A DNA stretch of 64,000 nt from Duganella sp. SG902 (GTDB lineage: Bacteria > Pseudomonadota > Gammaproteobacteria > Burkholderiales > Burkholderiaceae_D): positions 186,001 through 250,000 of the forward strand of contig NZ_JABMJK010000004.1 of assembly GCF_013376005.1 (NCBI RefSeq), given 5' to 3'. Below are positions 18,243-31,900 of this stretch, piece after piece. Both the position numbers and the translations under genes were made by a program. The notes beneath the pieces were generated by a model. It did not search any database and was not told the DNA's origin. It saw only the letters and a list, made by a program, of their open reading frames with translations. Every line of letters starts with the position of its first letter. Positions within the stretch are counted from its first letter, which is position 1.

Positions 18243-18271
18243 GATATTGCACGATATTGCATGATATTGTA
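18243..18271. promoter_or_regulatory. Three tandem 10-bp repeats, likely DeoR operator
   Basis: GATATTGCA at 18243-18251, GATATTGCA at 18253-18261 and GATATTGTA at 18263-18271 repeat every 10 bp, one helical turn. They sit in the 62-bp gap between the divergent DeoR and Nudix genes. Tandem repeats of this kind are known operators for DeoR-family repressors; assignment to this regulator is inference from position. Confidence 0.7.
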
Positions 18272-18294
18272 GATAAACGCAATAGGAGATCGCC

Positions 18295-18870
18295 ATGCCC
18301 GAAGACCGTATCCGCATTCACAAAGTAGAAGTGTTATCCGACGACTGGTTTTTGCTGCAGAAAACCACCTTTGATTACCGCCGCGGCGACGGCACCTGGC
18401 AGCGCCAGACCCGCGAAACCTATGATCGCGGCAACGGCGCCACCATCCTGCTGTACAACCGCGCCCTGCGCACGGTGCTGCTGGTGCGGCAGTTCCGCTT
18501 TCCGACCTACGGCAACGGTCATGACGGCTTCCTGATCGAGACCGCCGCCGGTTTGCTGGACCAGGCCTCGCCGGAGGACCGCATCAAGGCCGAAGTGGAG
18601 GAGGAAACCGGCTACCGCGTGGGCGAGGTGCGCAAGGTGTTCGAGGCCTTCATGAGCCCAGGCTCGGTGACGGAACGCCTGTACTTCTTTGTGGCGGAAT
18701 ATGATCCGGCCGCGCGCGTTGGCGCCGGCGGTGGCGTGGCGGAGGAGGGCGAGGATATCGAAGTGCTGGAGCTGCACATCGACGAGGCCATGCGGATGAT
18801 GGCCGACGGCCGCATCGCCGACGGCAAGACCATCATGCTGCTGCAATACGCCGCGCTGCACCTGCTATGA
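18295..18870 (+). CDS. nudK: NudK-type Nudix hydrolase (GDP-mannose / nucleotide-sugar pyrophosphatase)
   Basis: A 191-aa Nudix protein. The Nudix motif region runs from [12 protein letters not shown] to [11 protein letters not shown], and the following [20 protein letters not shown] and EDIEVLEL closely match NudK, which hydrolyses GDP-mannose and related nucleotide sugars; ADP-ribose pyrophosphatases are the nearest alternative. Ribosome site AGGAG precedes ATG 18295. It lies divergent to a DeoR-type regulator across an operator-like repeat and its stop overlaps the cytochrome c start by 4 bp, so the two are probably co-transcribed. Confidence 0.9.
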   Translation: MPEDRIRIHKVEVLSDDWFLLQKTTFDYRRGDGTWQRQTRETYDRGNGATILLYNRALRTVLLVRQFRFPTYGNGHDGFLIETAAGLLDQASPEDRIKAEVEEETGYRVGEVRKVFEAFMSPGSVTERLYFFVAEYDPAARVGAGGGVAEEGEDIEVLELHIDEAMRMMADGRIADGKTIMLLQYAALHLL

Positions 18871-19223
18871 AAAATTGTCTGCTGGTACTTCTGCTGTTGG
18901 CCGGACAGGCCGGCGCCGTTGGCGATCCGAAGAACGGCGCCTTGCTGTTCCGCCGCTGCGCCTCCTGCCACGCGGTGGGGCCGTATGCGAGCGCCGGTTA
19001 CGGGCCGCAGCTGAACGGCATCATCGGACGGCGCGCGGCATCCACCAGGGACTACAAGTATTCCGAGGCGATGAAGAAATCGGGATTGACGTGGGACGAG
19101 AAAACGCTGGCGGCCTACCTGCGCGCGCCACATGACGTGGTGCCCGGTACGACCATGCGCTTCTGGGGGATCAAGGATGAACAGCAGGTCGCCGACCTGC
19201 TGTCCTATATGAAGACGTTTTAG
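18867..19223 (+). CDS. Small periplasmic class I cytochrome c
   Basis: A 118-aa protein with a short signal peptide (cleavage near AGA|VGD), heme-binding motif CASCH (Cys31, Cys34, His35) and a likely sixth ligand Met97 in PGTTMRFWG. Size and the PQLNGIIGR segment match the mitochondrial-like cytochrome c550/c2 group. It carries electrons in the periplasm; its partner is unknown. Its start overlaps the Nudix stop (ATGA), an unexpected pairing for a nucleotide-sugar hydrolase. Its stop overlaps the stop of the convergent permease gene by 4 bp. Confidence 0.93.
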   Translation: MKNCLLVLLLLAGQAGAVGDPKNGALLFRRCASCHAVGPYASAGYGPQLNGIIGRRAASTRDYKYSEAMKKSGLTWDEKTLAAYLRAPHDVVPGTTMRFWGIKDEQQVADLLSYMKTF

Positions 19224-20191
19224 CGCGACTTCACGAACGGCGTGCCGAGCGCTTTCGGCGCCACCGACTTGGCCATCAGGCCGGCCAGCACGATCACGGT
19301 CAGCACGTAAGGCACCATCTGGATCAGCGCGCCCGGCAGGCGGCCCACCACCGGCAGCTCGACGCCTTCGATCTGGATCTGCACGGCGGCGAAGAAGCCG
19401 AACATCAGGCAGCCGAGGAAGGTGTGCAGCGGACGCCAGTTACCGAACACCATGGCGGTCAGCGCCAGGTAGCCGGCGCCGGCCGACATGTCGCGCAGGA
19501 AGAAGCCGCTCTGCACGATCGCCAGATAAGCGCCGGACAGCGAGCACAGTGCGCCGGCGATCAGCATGGCGAAGTAACGCTGGCGCTCGACGTTGACGCC
19601 GGCCGCGTCGGCCGCGTGCGGGTTCTCGCCGCAGGCGCGCAGGCGCAGGCCGAAGCGGCTGTGGTAGACGATCCAATGCACCAGCGGCACCAGCAGGAAG
19701 GCCACGTACACCAGCACCGAATGGCCGCCGATCAAATGCGCGTACAGCCAGCCAATGAAGGGGATGTTTTCAACCGCGGCGGAGCCAGGCAGCACCACGT
19801 CGAACAGGCGCGCCGCGCCCAGGTCCGGCGTGCGGCCGCCCTGCTGGAAGATGTATTGCGCCACCACGAAGGTCAGGCCGCTCATGGCGATGTTGATGGC
19901 GATGCCGGCCACCAGCTGATTGCCTTTCTGCGAAATGGCGACGTAGGCCTGCAGGGTGGCCAGCAGCACCGACACCAGCATGCCCGCCATCACGCCGTAC
20001 CACGGATTCTGGGTGGTGAAGGCCACCGCCGCCGACACAAACGCCGAGGCCAGGATCTTGCCTTCCAGGCCGATGTCGATCACGCCCGAGCGTTCCGCGA
20101 ACAGGCCGGCCATGCCAGCGAAAATCAGCACCGGCGCGTTGCGCACGGTCGATACCAGGATGCTGCCGATATGGAGATCGTCAAAAGTCAT
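19220..20191 (-). CDS. Nucleoside ABC transporter permease (BMP-type, second permease)
   Basis: A 323-aa polytopic membrane protein of the branched-chain-amino-acid-permease-like superfamily, in the subgroup that serves nucleoside importers (NupC/YufQ type). Features include GLFAERSGVIDIGLEGKIL near the N-terminus and the cytoplasmic loop RLRACGENPHAADAAGVN, which contacts the ATPase. It is last in a four-gene set in the order binding protein, ATPase, permease, permease. The gap to the preceding permease is 7 bp. Confidence 0.93.
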   Translation of the reverse strand: MTFDDLHIGSILVSTVRNAPVLIFAGMAGLFAERSGVIDIGLEGKILASAFVSAAVAFTTQNPWYGVMAGMLVSVLLATLQAYVAISQKGNQLVAGIAINIAMSGLTFVVAQYIFQQGGRTPDLGAARLFDVVLPGSAAVENIPFIGWLYAHLIGGHSVLVYVAFLLVPLVHWIVYHSRFGLRLRACGENPHAADAAGVNVERQRYFAMLIAGALCSLSGAYLAIVQSGFFLRDMSAGAGYLALTAMVFGNWRPLHTFLGCLMFGFFAAVQIQIEGVELPVVGRLPGALIQMVPYVLTVIVLAGLMAKSVAPKALGTPFVKSR

Positions 20192-20198
20192 ATCGTTC

Positions 20199-21271
20199 TC
20201 ACTTCTTGAATTTGAGCGCTTTGGCGATGGCCGGCGCGTACAGGTTTTCCATCGCGCCGCAGAACAGGATGATCAGGCCCTGCACCAGGATCACCATCTC
20301 CGGCGGGATGTTCTGCTTTTCCAGCGACAGGTCGAAACCACCTTGCGTCAGCGCGCCAAACAGCACGGCGGACAGGAAGATGCCGACCGGATGCTGGCGG
20401 CCCATCAGCGCGATCGCGATGCCGATGAAGCCCGCGCCACCGACGAAGTTGAGCGACAGGTAGTGGGTCGAGCCCATGATGGAGTTGACCGAACCCAGGC
20501 CCGCCAGCGCGCCCGAGATCAGCATGACGATGATGATCATCTTGCTGATGCGGATGCCGGCGTAGTGCGCCGCGTGCTGGTTCAAGCCGGTGGCGCGCAG
20601 CTTGAAGCCCCACGCCGAACGCGACACGACCACGCCGTAGATCACCAGCGCGATCAGCGCCAGGAAGAAGCTGATGTTGAGCGGCGTCTCGCCCAGCACC
20701 GGCAGCCACTGGTTCAGGCGTGGCATCTCGGCGGCGGCGGCGAACGCGCGGCTGGCCGGATTCTGTTCGCCGGCCGGGATCATGTACTTCACGATCACGA
20801 AGTTCATCAGCGAGGCGGCGATGAAGTTGAACATGATGGTGGTCACCACCACATGGCTGCCGCGTTTCGCCTGCAGGTAGCCGGGCAGGAAGGACCACAG
20901 CGCTCCGAATACGGCGGCGCCGATCACGCCGGCAGGAATCAGCAGCCATGAAGGCAGCGAGCTGTCGAAGCCCAGCATCACCAGCGTCAGGCCAAGGCCG
21001 CCCACATACATCTGGCCTTCGGCGCCGATGTTGAACAGGCCGGCCTGCATGGCGATCGACACCGCCAACCCGGTGAAGATGAAGGTGGAGGCGTAGAACA
21101 GCGTGTAGCTCAGGCCTTCCGGATTGACCACCGCGCTGTTGACCAGGATGGCCAGCGATTCGGTCGGGCTTTCGCCCAGCAGGTGGATCACCAGCGCCGT
21201 CACCAGCATGGCGGACAGCAGGTTCAGTACGGGCATGACAAACGCAGTGGCCCAGCGTGGCAAGTCTTTAT

Positions 21272-21275
<4 letters not shown>
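20199..21275 (-). CDS. Nucleoside ABC transporter permease (BMP-type, first permease)
   Basis: A 358-aa membrane protein of the NupB/YufP type. Visible features are the GLFNIGAEGQMYVGG segment, the FKLRATGLNQHAAHYAGI coupling loop and about eight to ten hydrophobic spans. It forms the channel with the other permease. ATG 21275 overlaps the ATPase stop by 4 bp, showing coupled translation. The surrounding nucleoside-degrading genes support nucleosides or nucleobases as substrate. Confidence 0.93.
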
Positions 21276-22801
<1,526 letters not shown>

Positions 22802-22835
22802 AGGATCGTTTTCGAATGCGGTTAATTAAAATGCT

Positions 22836-22870
22836 AAAACGCGCCGCACGGGAAATACCCGGGCGGCGCG
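22836..22870 (-). terminator. Hairpin between binding-protein and ATPase genes
   Basis: Thirteen-base arms (22840-22852 and 22858-22870) pair with one mismatch around a 5-base AAATA loop; read on the minus strand the stem is followed by TTTT. It sits between the solute-binding gene and the ATPase gene, so it probably works as a partial terminator or mRNA 3' stabiliser that keeps binding-protein expression above the rest. Confidence 0.72.
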
Positions 22871-22889
22871 CTCTGTGTTCAAGCAGGAT

Positions 22890-23885
22890 TTAGACCGGGC
22901 AGGCCGCGCCCGAGCGAATATCGATGACCTTGACCTTGCCGTCGATAATGTCCTTGCGCGCGCCGGTCACACGCTTTTCGATTTCCGGCGTGATCAGCTT
23001 GCGGTTGTTCTCGTCCAGCGCCCAATCGACGCCGCCTTCCTTCAGGCCCTTGGCGGTGACGCCGGCCTTCCAGGTGCCGTTCTTCATCTGCATGAAGGAG
23101 TCGTACACGGCGTTGTCGACGCGCTTGACCATCGAGGTCAGCACGCTGCCGGGGTACAGGTGATTCTGGTTGGAGTCGACGCCGATGGCCAGCTTGCCTT
23201 TTTCCTTGGCGGTCTGCAGCGTGCCCAGGCCCGAACCGCCGGCCACGGCAAACACCACGTCGACGCCGCGGTCGAACTGCGAGCGCGCCAGCTCACCGCC
23301 CTTGGCCGGGTTGTTCCACGAGTCGGAGGTGGTGCCGACCATGTTGGAGGTCACTTCCACTTTCGGGTTGACCGCCTTCGCGCCCTGCGCGTAGCCGCAG
23401 GCGAAGGTGCGGATCAGCGGGATGTCGACACCGCCGATGAAGCCGATCTTCTTGGACTTGGACGCCATGGCGGCGGCCACACCCACCAGGTAGGAGCCTT
23501 CCTCTTCCTTGAAGGTGATGGAGTTGACGTTGGCGCCTTGCGCCACGCCGTCGATCAGCACGAAGCGGACTTTCGGGAATTCCTTGGCGACCTTCTGCAC
23601 GGCGGCCTGCTGGGCGAAGCCGACGGAGGCGATCAGGTCCAGGTTTTTGCGGGCGAGGCCGCGCAGCACCTGTTCGGCCTGGGTGTCGCTGGAGGCTTGC
23701 ACCTCGATGAAATTGATGTTGGTTTCCTTCTTGAAGCGCGTGGCGCCTTCAAAAGCGGACTGGTTAAACGACTTGTCGAACTTGCCGCCCGCGTCATACA
23801 CGATGCCCAGCTTAGGGTCAGCCGCGGACGCGCTGGCAGCGATAAACAGCGCTGCAACCGTCAAACTAAGTTGTGAAAGTTTCAT
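22890..23885 (-). CDS. BMP-family nucleoside-binding periplasmic protein
   Basis: A 331-aa solute-binding protein of the BMP/PnrA family that captures purine nucleosides. The signal peptide ends in SASA|ADPK; there is no lipobox cysteine, so it is soluble in the periplasm. Family segments include LGIVYDAGGKFDKSFNQSA, GFIGGVDIPLI and GVDSNQNHLYPGSVLTSMVK. ATG 23885 has an AGGAG ribosome site; the frame is open upstream but without a signal-like start. It is first in the transporter operon and divergent from a TonB-dependent receptor. Confidence 0.94.
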   Translation of the reverse strand: MKLSQLSLTVAALFIAASASAADPKLGIVYDAGGKFDKSFNQSAFEGATRFKKETNINFIEVQASSDTQAEQVLRGLARKNLDLIASVGFAQQAAVQKVAKEFPKVRFVLIDGVAQGANVNSITFKEEEGSYLVGVAAAMASKSKKIGFIGGVDIPLIRTFACGYAQGAKAVNPKVEVTSNMVGTTSDSWNNPAKGGELARSQFDRGVDVVFAVAGGSGLGTLQTAKEKGKLAIGVDSNQNHLYPGSVLTSMVKRVDNAVYDSFMQMKNGTWKAGVTAKGLKEGGVDWALDENNRKLITPEIEKRVTGARKDIIDGKVKVIDIRSGAACPV

Positions 23886-24309
23886 GAATAGGCTCCTGGA
23901 AGATCGATATTGTATATTTTTATTGGCCGTAACATGTAATTCCTGTTTTGGGGCCCTCATGTCGCACCGCAACAACAGCTTGCGCCGAATTAAATATTTT
24001 TCTCATGTTGCTTTTTTGTCCGTTTGGACAAAATTCCGCTGCCGCCATTCTGCCGCCCTTGCTCCAGTTTCATAGAGCAAGCCGCGCCATGCCCCGCCAC
24101 ACGGGCGATCCATCACTATGCCCCAGCGCTGATATGTACGACAAATTCGTTTTTTCTTAGGTATTTATATAAAATCGATATGAATCAAAGCCAAATTTTT
24201 CCGTGCTAGCATGATTGGTAATTTGTATATCGATATGCGGAATCGTTCAGGCTCGATACACATTTGATAAGAAAAAACACCGACTACACAATCTAAGGGA
24301 GCAGGACAT
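23886..24309. promoter_or_regulatory. Divergent control region between BMP transporter and TonB receptor
   Basis: A 424-bp A+T-rich intergenic region with no gene seen. ATCGATAT occurs three times: 23903-23910 near the transporter start, and 24174-24181 and 24229-24236 upstream of the receptor, the last inside a 10-bp palindrome (24227-24236). A GATATTGTA at 23906-23914 matches the third DeoR-type repeat at 18263. These suggest regulated divergent promoters; no regulator can be assigned. Confidence 0.5.
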
Positions 24310-26610
<2,301 letters not shown>

Positions 26611-26614
26611 GGTT

Positions 26615-26643
26615 AAAATCCCCGCCACGTGCGGGGATTTTTC
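26615..26643 (+). terminator. Intrinsic terminator after the TonB receptor
   Basis: AAAATCCCCGC (26615-26625) pairs perfectly with GCGGGGATTTT (26631-26641) around a 5-base loop and is followed by TTC and more T. It separates the receptor from the DUF969 gene and may allow partial read-through. Confidence 0.88.
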
Positions 26644-26658
26644 TTTCAGGAGTCGGAT

Positions 26659-27348
26659 TTGGACCAGACCGTTGTGAACCTTTGGCCGCTGCTGGGCGTG
26701 GCCGTCATCATTCTTGGTTTTGCCTTGCGGGCCCATCCCGTGCTGGTGGTGATCGCCGCCTGCGTGGTCACCGGCCTGACCGCGGCCATGCCCATGGAGC
26801 AGCTGCTGGCCACGCTGGGCGCGGCCTTCGTCAAGACCCGCAACCTGCCGCTGATATTGCTGCTGCCGATCGCCGCCATCGGCTTGCTGGAGCGGCATGG
26901 CCTGAAGGAGCATGCGCAGGCCTCGATCGCGCGCATCCGCTCGGCCACCACCGGGCGCCTGCTGATCGTCTATCTGGCCATCCGCGAAGTGAGCGCCGCC
27001 TTCGGCCTGACCAGCATCGGCGGCCACCCGAACATGGTGCGGCCGCTGATCGCGCCGATGGCCGAGGGCGCGGCCGAGGTGCGCTACCCCAACGTGCCGC
27101 TGGAGATGCGCCACCGCATCCGCGCCATGGCCGCCGCCACCGACAACGTCGGCCTGTTCTTCGGCGAAGATATCTTCGTGGCTTTCGGCGCCATCGTGCT
27201 GATGCAAACCATTTTGCACGGCGAGGGGCTGGACGTCGATCCGCTGCACATGGCGCTGTGGGGCATACCGACCGCGGTGTGCGCCTTCATCATCCACTCC
27301 TGGCGCCTGTACCGGCTTGACGCGCAGATTGCCCGGAGCGTGAAATGA
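26659..27348 (+). CDS. DUF969-family membrane protein
   Basis: A 229-aa integral membrane protein with about six hydrophobic spans and the conserved region SAAFGLTSIGGHPNMVRPLI. TTG 26659 is the likely start because AGGAG lies a few bases before it; the frame extends further upstream only through the terminator. DUF969 proteins regularly occur beside DUF979 and pyroglutamyl peptidase genes, as here, and may form one half of a transporter. The following gene overlaps its stop by 4 bp. Biochemical function is not established. Confidence 0.82.
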   Translation: MDQTVVNLWPLLGVAVIILGFALRAHPVLVVIAACVVTGLTAAMPMEQLLATLGAAFVKTRNLPLILLLPIAAIGLLERHGLKEHAQASIARIRSATTGRLLIVYLAIREVSAAFGLTSIGGHPNMVRPLIAPMAEGAAEVRYPNVPLEMRHRIRAMAAATDNVGLFFGEDIFVAFGAIVLMQTILHGEGLDVDPLHMALWGIPTAVCAFIIHSWRLYRLDAQIARSVK

Positions 27349-28301
27349 TCCTCAAGCTCGATTATTTCTACTACGTGCTGGGCGCCATGCTGCTGATGGT
27401 GGCGTGGATGGCGCTGCGCGACCGGCACAACCCCAAGCGTTACAGCAGCGCCTTGTTCTGGGCCTTGTACGCCGTGGTCTACCTGGCCGGCGAGCAGCTG
27501 CCGCCGGTGGCGGCCGGCGTGCTGATGGTGGCGATGGCGCTGATCGCCGGCTTCGGCGGCGTGGCGCTGGGCCGCTACGGCGACCGCACGGCGGACGAGC
27601 GGCGCGGCAGCGCGCAGCGCCTCGGCCACAAACTGCTGATCCCGGCGCTGATGATCCCCATCACCACCGTGATCGGGTCAACCCTGTTCAAGGACGTCAA
27701 GTGGGATGGCCTGTTCCTGCTCGATCCGAAAAACCTCACCCTGGTCAGCCTCGGTTGCGGCTCGCTGTTCGCGGTCGCCACCGCCTGCTGGCTGACGCGC
27801 TCGACACCGGCGCAAGCGATGCGCGAATCGCGCCGCCTGATCGACCATCTGGGCTGGGCGGTGGTGCTGCCGCACATGCTGGCGGTACTGGGTCTGCTGT
27901 TCACCGAAGCCGGCATGGGCAAGGCGGTGGCGCACGTGGTCACCTCCTACATCAACATGGACATCCGGCTGGTGGCGGTGGCGGTGTACTGCATCGGCAT
28001 GGCGCTGTTCACCATCATCATGGGCAACGGGTTTGCCGCGTTCCCGGTGATGGCCGGCGGGGTCGGCATCCCGGTGCTGGTGGGCGTGTACCACGCCAAC
28101 CCGGCGATGATGGCGGCCATCGGCATGTTCAGCGCCTACTGCGGCACCCTGATGACGCCGATGGCGGCCAACTTCAACATCGTGCCGGCCGCGCTGCTGG
28201 AACTGCCGGACAAGAACGCGGTGGTGAAAATGCAGGTGCCAACCGCCTTGCCGCTATTGTTAGTAAATATTACTTTGCTTTATTTTTTAATGAATCTATG
28301 A
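27345..28301 (+). CDS. DUF979-family membrane protein
   Basis: A 318-aa polytopic membrane protein with about eight or nine hydrophobic spans; characteristic parts are IMGNGFAAFPVMAGGVGIP and TLMTPMAANFNIVPAALLEL. It overlaps the DUF969 gene by 4 bp and is followed 39 bp later by pcp. The DUF969-DUF979 pair is a recurrent partner of pyroglutamyl peptidase, so import of pyroglutamate or pyroglutamyl peptides is a reasonable hypothesis, not an established role. Confidence 0.84.
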   Translation: MILKLDYFYYVLGAMLLMVAWMALRDRHNPKRYSSALFWALYAVVYLAGEQLPPVAAGVLMVAMALIAGFGGVALGRYGDRTADERRGSAQRLGHKLLIPALMIPITTVIGSTLFKDVKWDGLFLLDPKNLTLVSLGCGSLFAVATACWLTRSTPAQAMRESRRLIDHLGWAVVLPHMLAVLGLLFTEAGMGKAVAHVVTSYINMDIRLVAVAVYCIGMALFTIIMGNGFAAFPVMAGGVGIPVLVGVYHANPAMMAAIGMFSAYCGTLMTPMAANFNIVPAALLELPDKNAVVKMQVPTALPLLLVNITLLYFLMNL

Positions 28302-28340
28302 GACGCTTTCGCACTAAAGCATCACCGCGGAGCAGTCGAG

Positions 28341-28991
28341 ATGAAAAAGATAATATTGTTAACGGGCTTCGAACCGTTTAACAAGGAGACCATCAATCCC
28401 TCGTGGGAAGCCGTGCGCCAGCTCGATGGCTGGCACGAGGGCGAATTCGTGGTCCACGCGCGGCAGCTGCCGTGCGTGTTCGGGCATGCGCTCAAGGTGG
28501 TGCACCAGGCGGTGGAGGAGCTGCAGCCCAGCATCGTGATCGCGGTGGGCCAAGCCGGCGGCCGGGTCGACCTGTCGATCGAGCGCGTGGCCATCAACAT
28601 AGACGACGCCCCCATCCCCGACAACCAGCAACGCCAGCTGGTGGACCAGCCTATCGTCAACGGCGGCCCGGCCGCCTACTTCTCCACCTTGCCGATCAAG
28701 GCCATCGTGCACGAGCTGCGCGAGGCGGGGCTGCCGGCCTCGGTGTCGCAGACGGCCGGCACCTTCGTGTGCAACCACGTGTTCTACGGCCTCATGCACC
28801 AGGCGCACGAGTGGGGCACCACCATGCGCGCCGGCTTCATCCACATCCCCTATCTGCCGCGGCAGGCGGCCAAGCACCCCGGCGCCGCCAGCATGCAGCT
28901 GGCGGACGTGGTGGAGGGCTTGCGCATCGCCGTCCGCACCACGCTCGCCCACACCGTCGACATGCGCGAGGCGGGCGGTCTGACTCACTAG
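28341..28991 (+). CDS. pcp: Pyroglutamyl-peptidase I
   Basis: A 216-aa cytoplasmic cysteine peptidase that removes N-terminal pyroglutamate from peptides. The catalytic triad is Glu81 ([11 protein letters not shown]), Cys144 ([11 protein letters not shown]) and His168 (GFIHIPYLP), at the expected positions for this family of about 215 residues. A GGAG ribosome site precedes ATG 28341. It follows the DUF969/DUF979 membrane genes, and its stop overlaps the convergent Ig-like gene by 4 bp. Confidence 0.96.
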   Translation: MKKIILLTGFEPFNKETINPSWEAVRQLDGWHEGEFVVHARQLPCVFGHALKVVHQAVEELQPSIVIAVGQAGGRVDLSIERVAINIDDAPIPDNQQRQLVDQPIVNGGPAAYFSTLPIKAIVHELREAGLPASVSQTAGTFVCNHVFYGLMHQAHEWGTTMRAGFIHIPYLPRQAAKHPGAASMQLADVVEGLRIAVRTTLAHTVDMREAGGLTH

Positions 28992-31900
28992 GTCAACAGG
29001 ATCGCCGACTCGGCCAGCGAGGCGACGCCCACCAGCGTTACCTCGTGACCGGCGCCGAGGTTGATCACGAAGTTCTTCCCATCGACATGGCCAAGCGCCA
29101 GCACGTCGGCTGCGCTGTTCAGCGGCAGGCCGTTGTAGTCGTGCCCCAGCAGCAGGTGGTCGCCGCCGGCGGCCGAGAACCCGCTCACCTTGATCGCGCC
29201 GGCCTCGCTGTTCAGCACAAAGCTGTCGGCCGCGCTGGTGCCGGCCAATGTCAGGCCGGTGGCGCCTGGATCGATGATCAGGTTCAGCTTGGCCGATGCT
29301 GCTGATACGTTGCCGGCGATATCGGTGGCCTTGGCCGTCAGGCTGTGCGCGCCGGTGGCCAGTGGCGCCGTGGTGGCGATGCTCCAGGCGCCCTTGTGGT
29401 CGGCCAGCGCGCTGCCCAGCAGCGTGTCGCCATCGTACAAGGTGACGATGGCGTCGGCTTCGGCCTTGCCGCTGATGACCGGCGTGCTGATGGCGGTCTT
29501 GTTGTCGCTGCCGGCGGCGCCGCTATCGTAGATGGCCGGCAGGTCCAGCGCGGTCGGCACAGCGGGCGCCTTGTTGTCGAGCGTCAGCGCGAGGACAGGC
29601 GAAGCGCTGGAGACGTTGCCCGCAATGTCGGTCACCTTGATGGTCAGCTTGTGGGCTCCGCCCGGCAACGCCTTGGAGGTGATGCTCCAGTTGCCGTCGT
29701 CGCCGGCCAGCGCGGTGCCGACCAGCGTGTTGCCGTCGTACAGCGCCACGCTGGCGCCGGCCTCGGTCACGCCGCTGACTTTCGGCGTGGTGACGTTGGT
29801 GATGCCATCGCTTTGCGAGCGGCCGCTGTCGGACAGCGTATCGAGCAGCGGCGCGCTCGCTACCAGCACCGCCCTGGTATCGACCGTGAGTACCAGTTCC
29901 GCCGACGCCAGCGATACATTGCCCGCCGCGTCGGTCGCGGCAGCCGTCAGGTGGTGTTCGCCATCGGCCAGCTTGGTGCTGGTGATGCTCCATACGCCTT
30001 TGTTGTCTGCGGTGGCCTTGCCGACTTGCTTTGCGCCGTCGAACAGCACCACGGTGGCGCCGGCTTCAGCCTTGCCGGTGATGACCGGCGTGGTCAAGTT
30101 GGTGATGTTGTCGCTGGTAGACGCGCCCTTGTCAGACGCGGTGGCCAGGTCCAGCAAGGTCGGTGCGGCGGTCGCCGTATCAACGGTGAGCTTGAACGCC
30201 GGCGACGCCAGCGATACATTACCTGCCACATCGGTCGCCTTGGCGGTCAGGCTGTGCACGCCGTCGGCCAGCGTGACGCTGGAGGTGATGCTCCAGGCGC
30301 CGTTCTTGTCGGCCAGGGCCGTGCCCAGCAAGGTGTCGCCGTCGTACAGCGCGACGATGGCGTTGGCCTCGGCCTTGCCGGAGACGACCGGCGCGGTGAT
30401 GCTGGTGAGGTTGTCGCTATTCGACGCGCCGTTATCGGCACTGACGGCCAGATCCAGCGCGGTCGGCGCGGAGGGTGCTTTGACGTCGATCGTCACCGCC
30501 AGCGCTGCCGGCGCGGTCGACACGTTGCCGGCGGTGTCGGTGGCCTTGGCGGTGAGGCTGTGCGCGCCGGCCGCCAGCGCTTTGCTGGTGATGCTCCACG
30601 CGCCCTTGTCATCGGCCACCGCGGTACCGACCACGGTGCTGCCGTCGTACAAGGTCACGGTAGCACCGGCTTCCGCGGTGCCGCTGACTTTCGGCGTCGT
30701 GACATTGGTAATGCCATCGCTTTGCGAGCGGCCAGTATCGGATAGCGCTGCAAGCACCGGAGCGCTGACGCTGGTCCCGGTGTCGATGGTGACCAGCAGT
30801 TGTGAAGATGGCGCCGACAACAGGCCGCCGCTGTCCTGGGTAACGGCGCTCAGGTAATGCTTGCCCTCCGCCAGCTTGCCGGTGGTGACGCTCCACACGC
30901 CATTTGCACTGGCCACCGCCGTACCGATTTGCGTGGCGCCGTCGAACAGCAGCACGGTAGTGCCGGCCGCCGCCTTACCGGTGATGGTCGGCGTGGCCAG
31001 GCTGGTGAGGTTGTCGCTGCTGGACGCGCCTTTATCGGAGGCGGCCAGCAGATCAGGCGCGGTGGGCGCTGTCGCGGCGGCGACGGTCACGCTGAGCGCG
31101 GCCGAGGCCGCCGAGGTATTGCCGGCGACGTCGGTGACGGTGATGGTCAGGCTATGCGCGCCGTCGGCCAGCGTGCTGGCGGTGATATTCCACGCGCCCT
31201 GGTCGTCGGCCACGGCGCTGCCGATGCGCTTGGCGCCGTCGTACAGGGTGACGGTGGCGCCGGCCTCGGTGACGCCGGTCAGGCGCGGCGTGGCGCTGGT
31301 GGGTAGCGAGGCCAGCACCGGCACGTCCGGGGCATCGGGCGCCTTGGTGTCAACGATGATGACGGACTCGGTCGAGAGCGCGCCGACATTGCCGGCCTGG
31401 TCGGTGGTGGTCACGCGGATGCGGTGCGCGCCGTCGCTGAGCCCGTACAGCACCGAATACCATGCGCCGGTATCGGAGACCCCAGCCTTCAGGTATTGTT
31501 CAACGCCGTCCACATATACCCTGACCGAGGCGTGGTTGTCGGCCTCGGTCGTGCCGTATACCACCAGGGTACTGACATTGGTAATCTGGTCGCTGGACGA
31601 GCTGCCGTGGTCATCGCGTGAATCCAGCAGCGGCCTGGTCGAGATCGTCTGCGGTCCCTGGGTATCCACCGTCAGGACCAGCGTGCCGGAGACGGGCAGG
31701 GCGTTGCCATCCTTGTCGGTGGAGTGGGCCACCAGGCTGTGCTTGCCGTCGGCTAGCGGTGTGGTGGTGATGCGCCAGATACCCTGTGTGTCAGCTACGC
31801 CGGTGCCAATTATTTTGTTCCCCTCGTACAGCACCACCCTGGTGCCGGGATCGGCAAAGTTGGCGATGATCGGGGTGGACAGGTTGGTCATTCGATCGCC

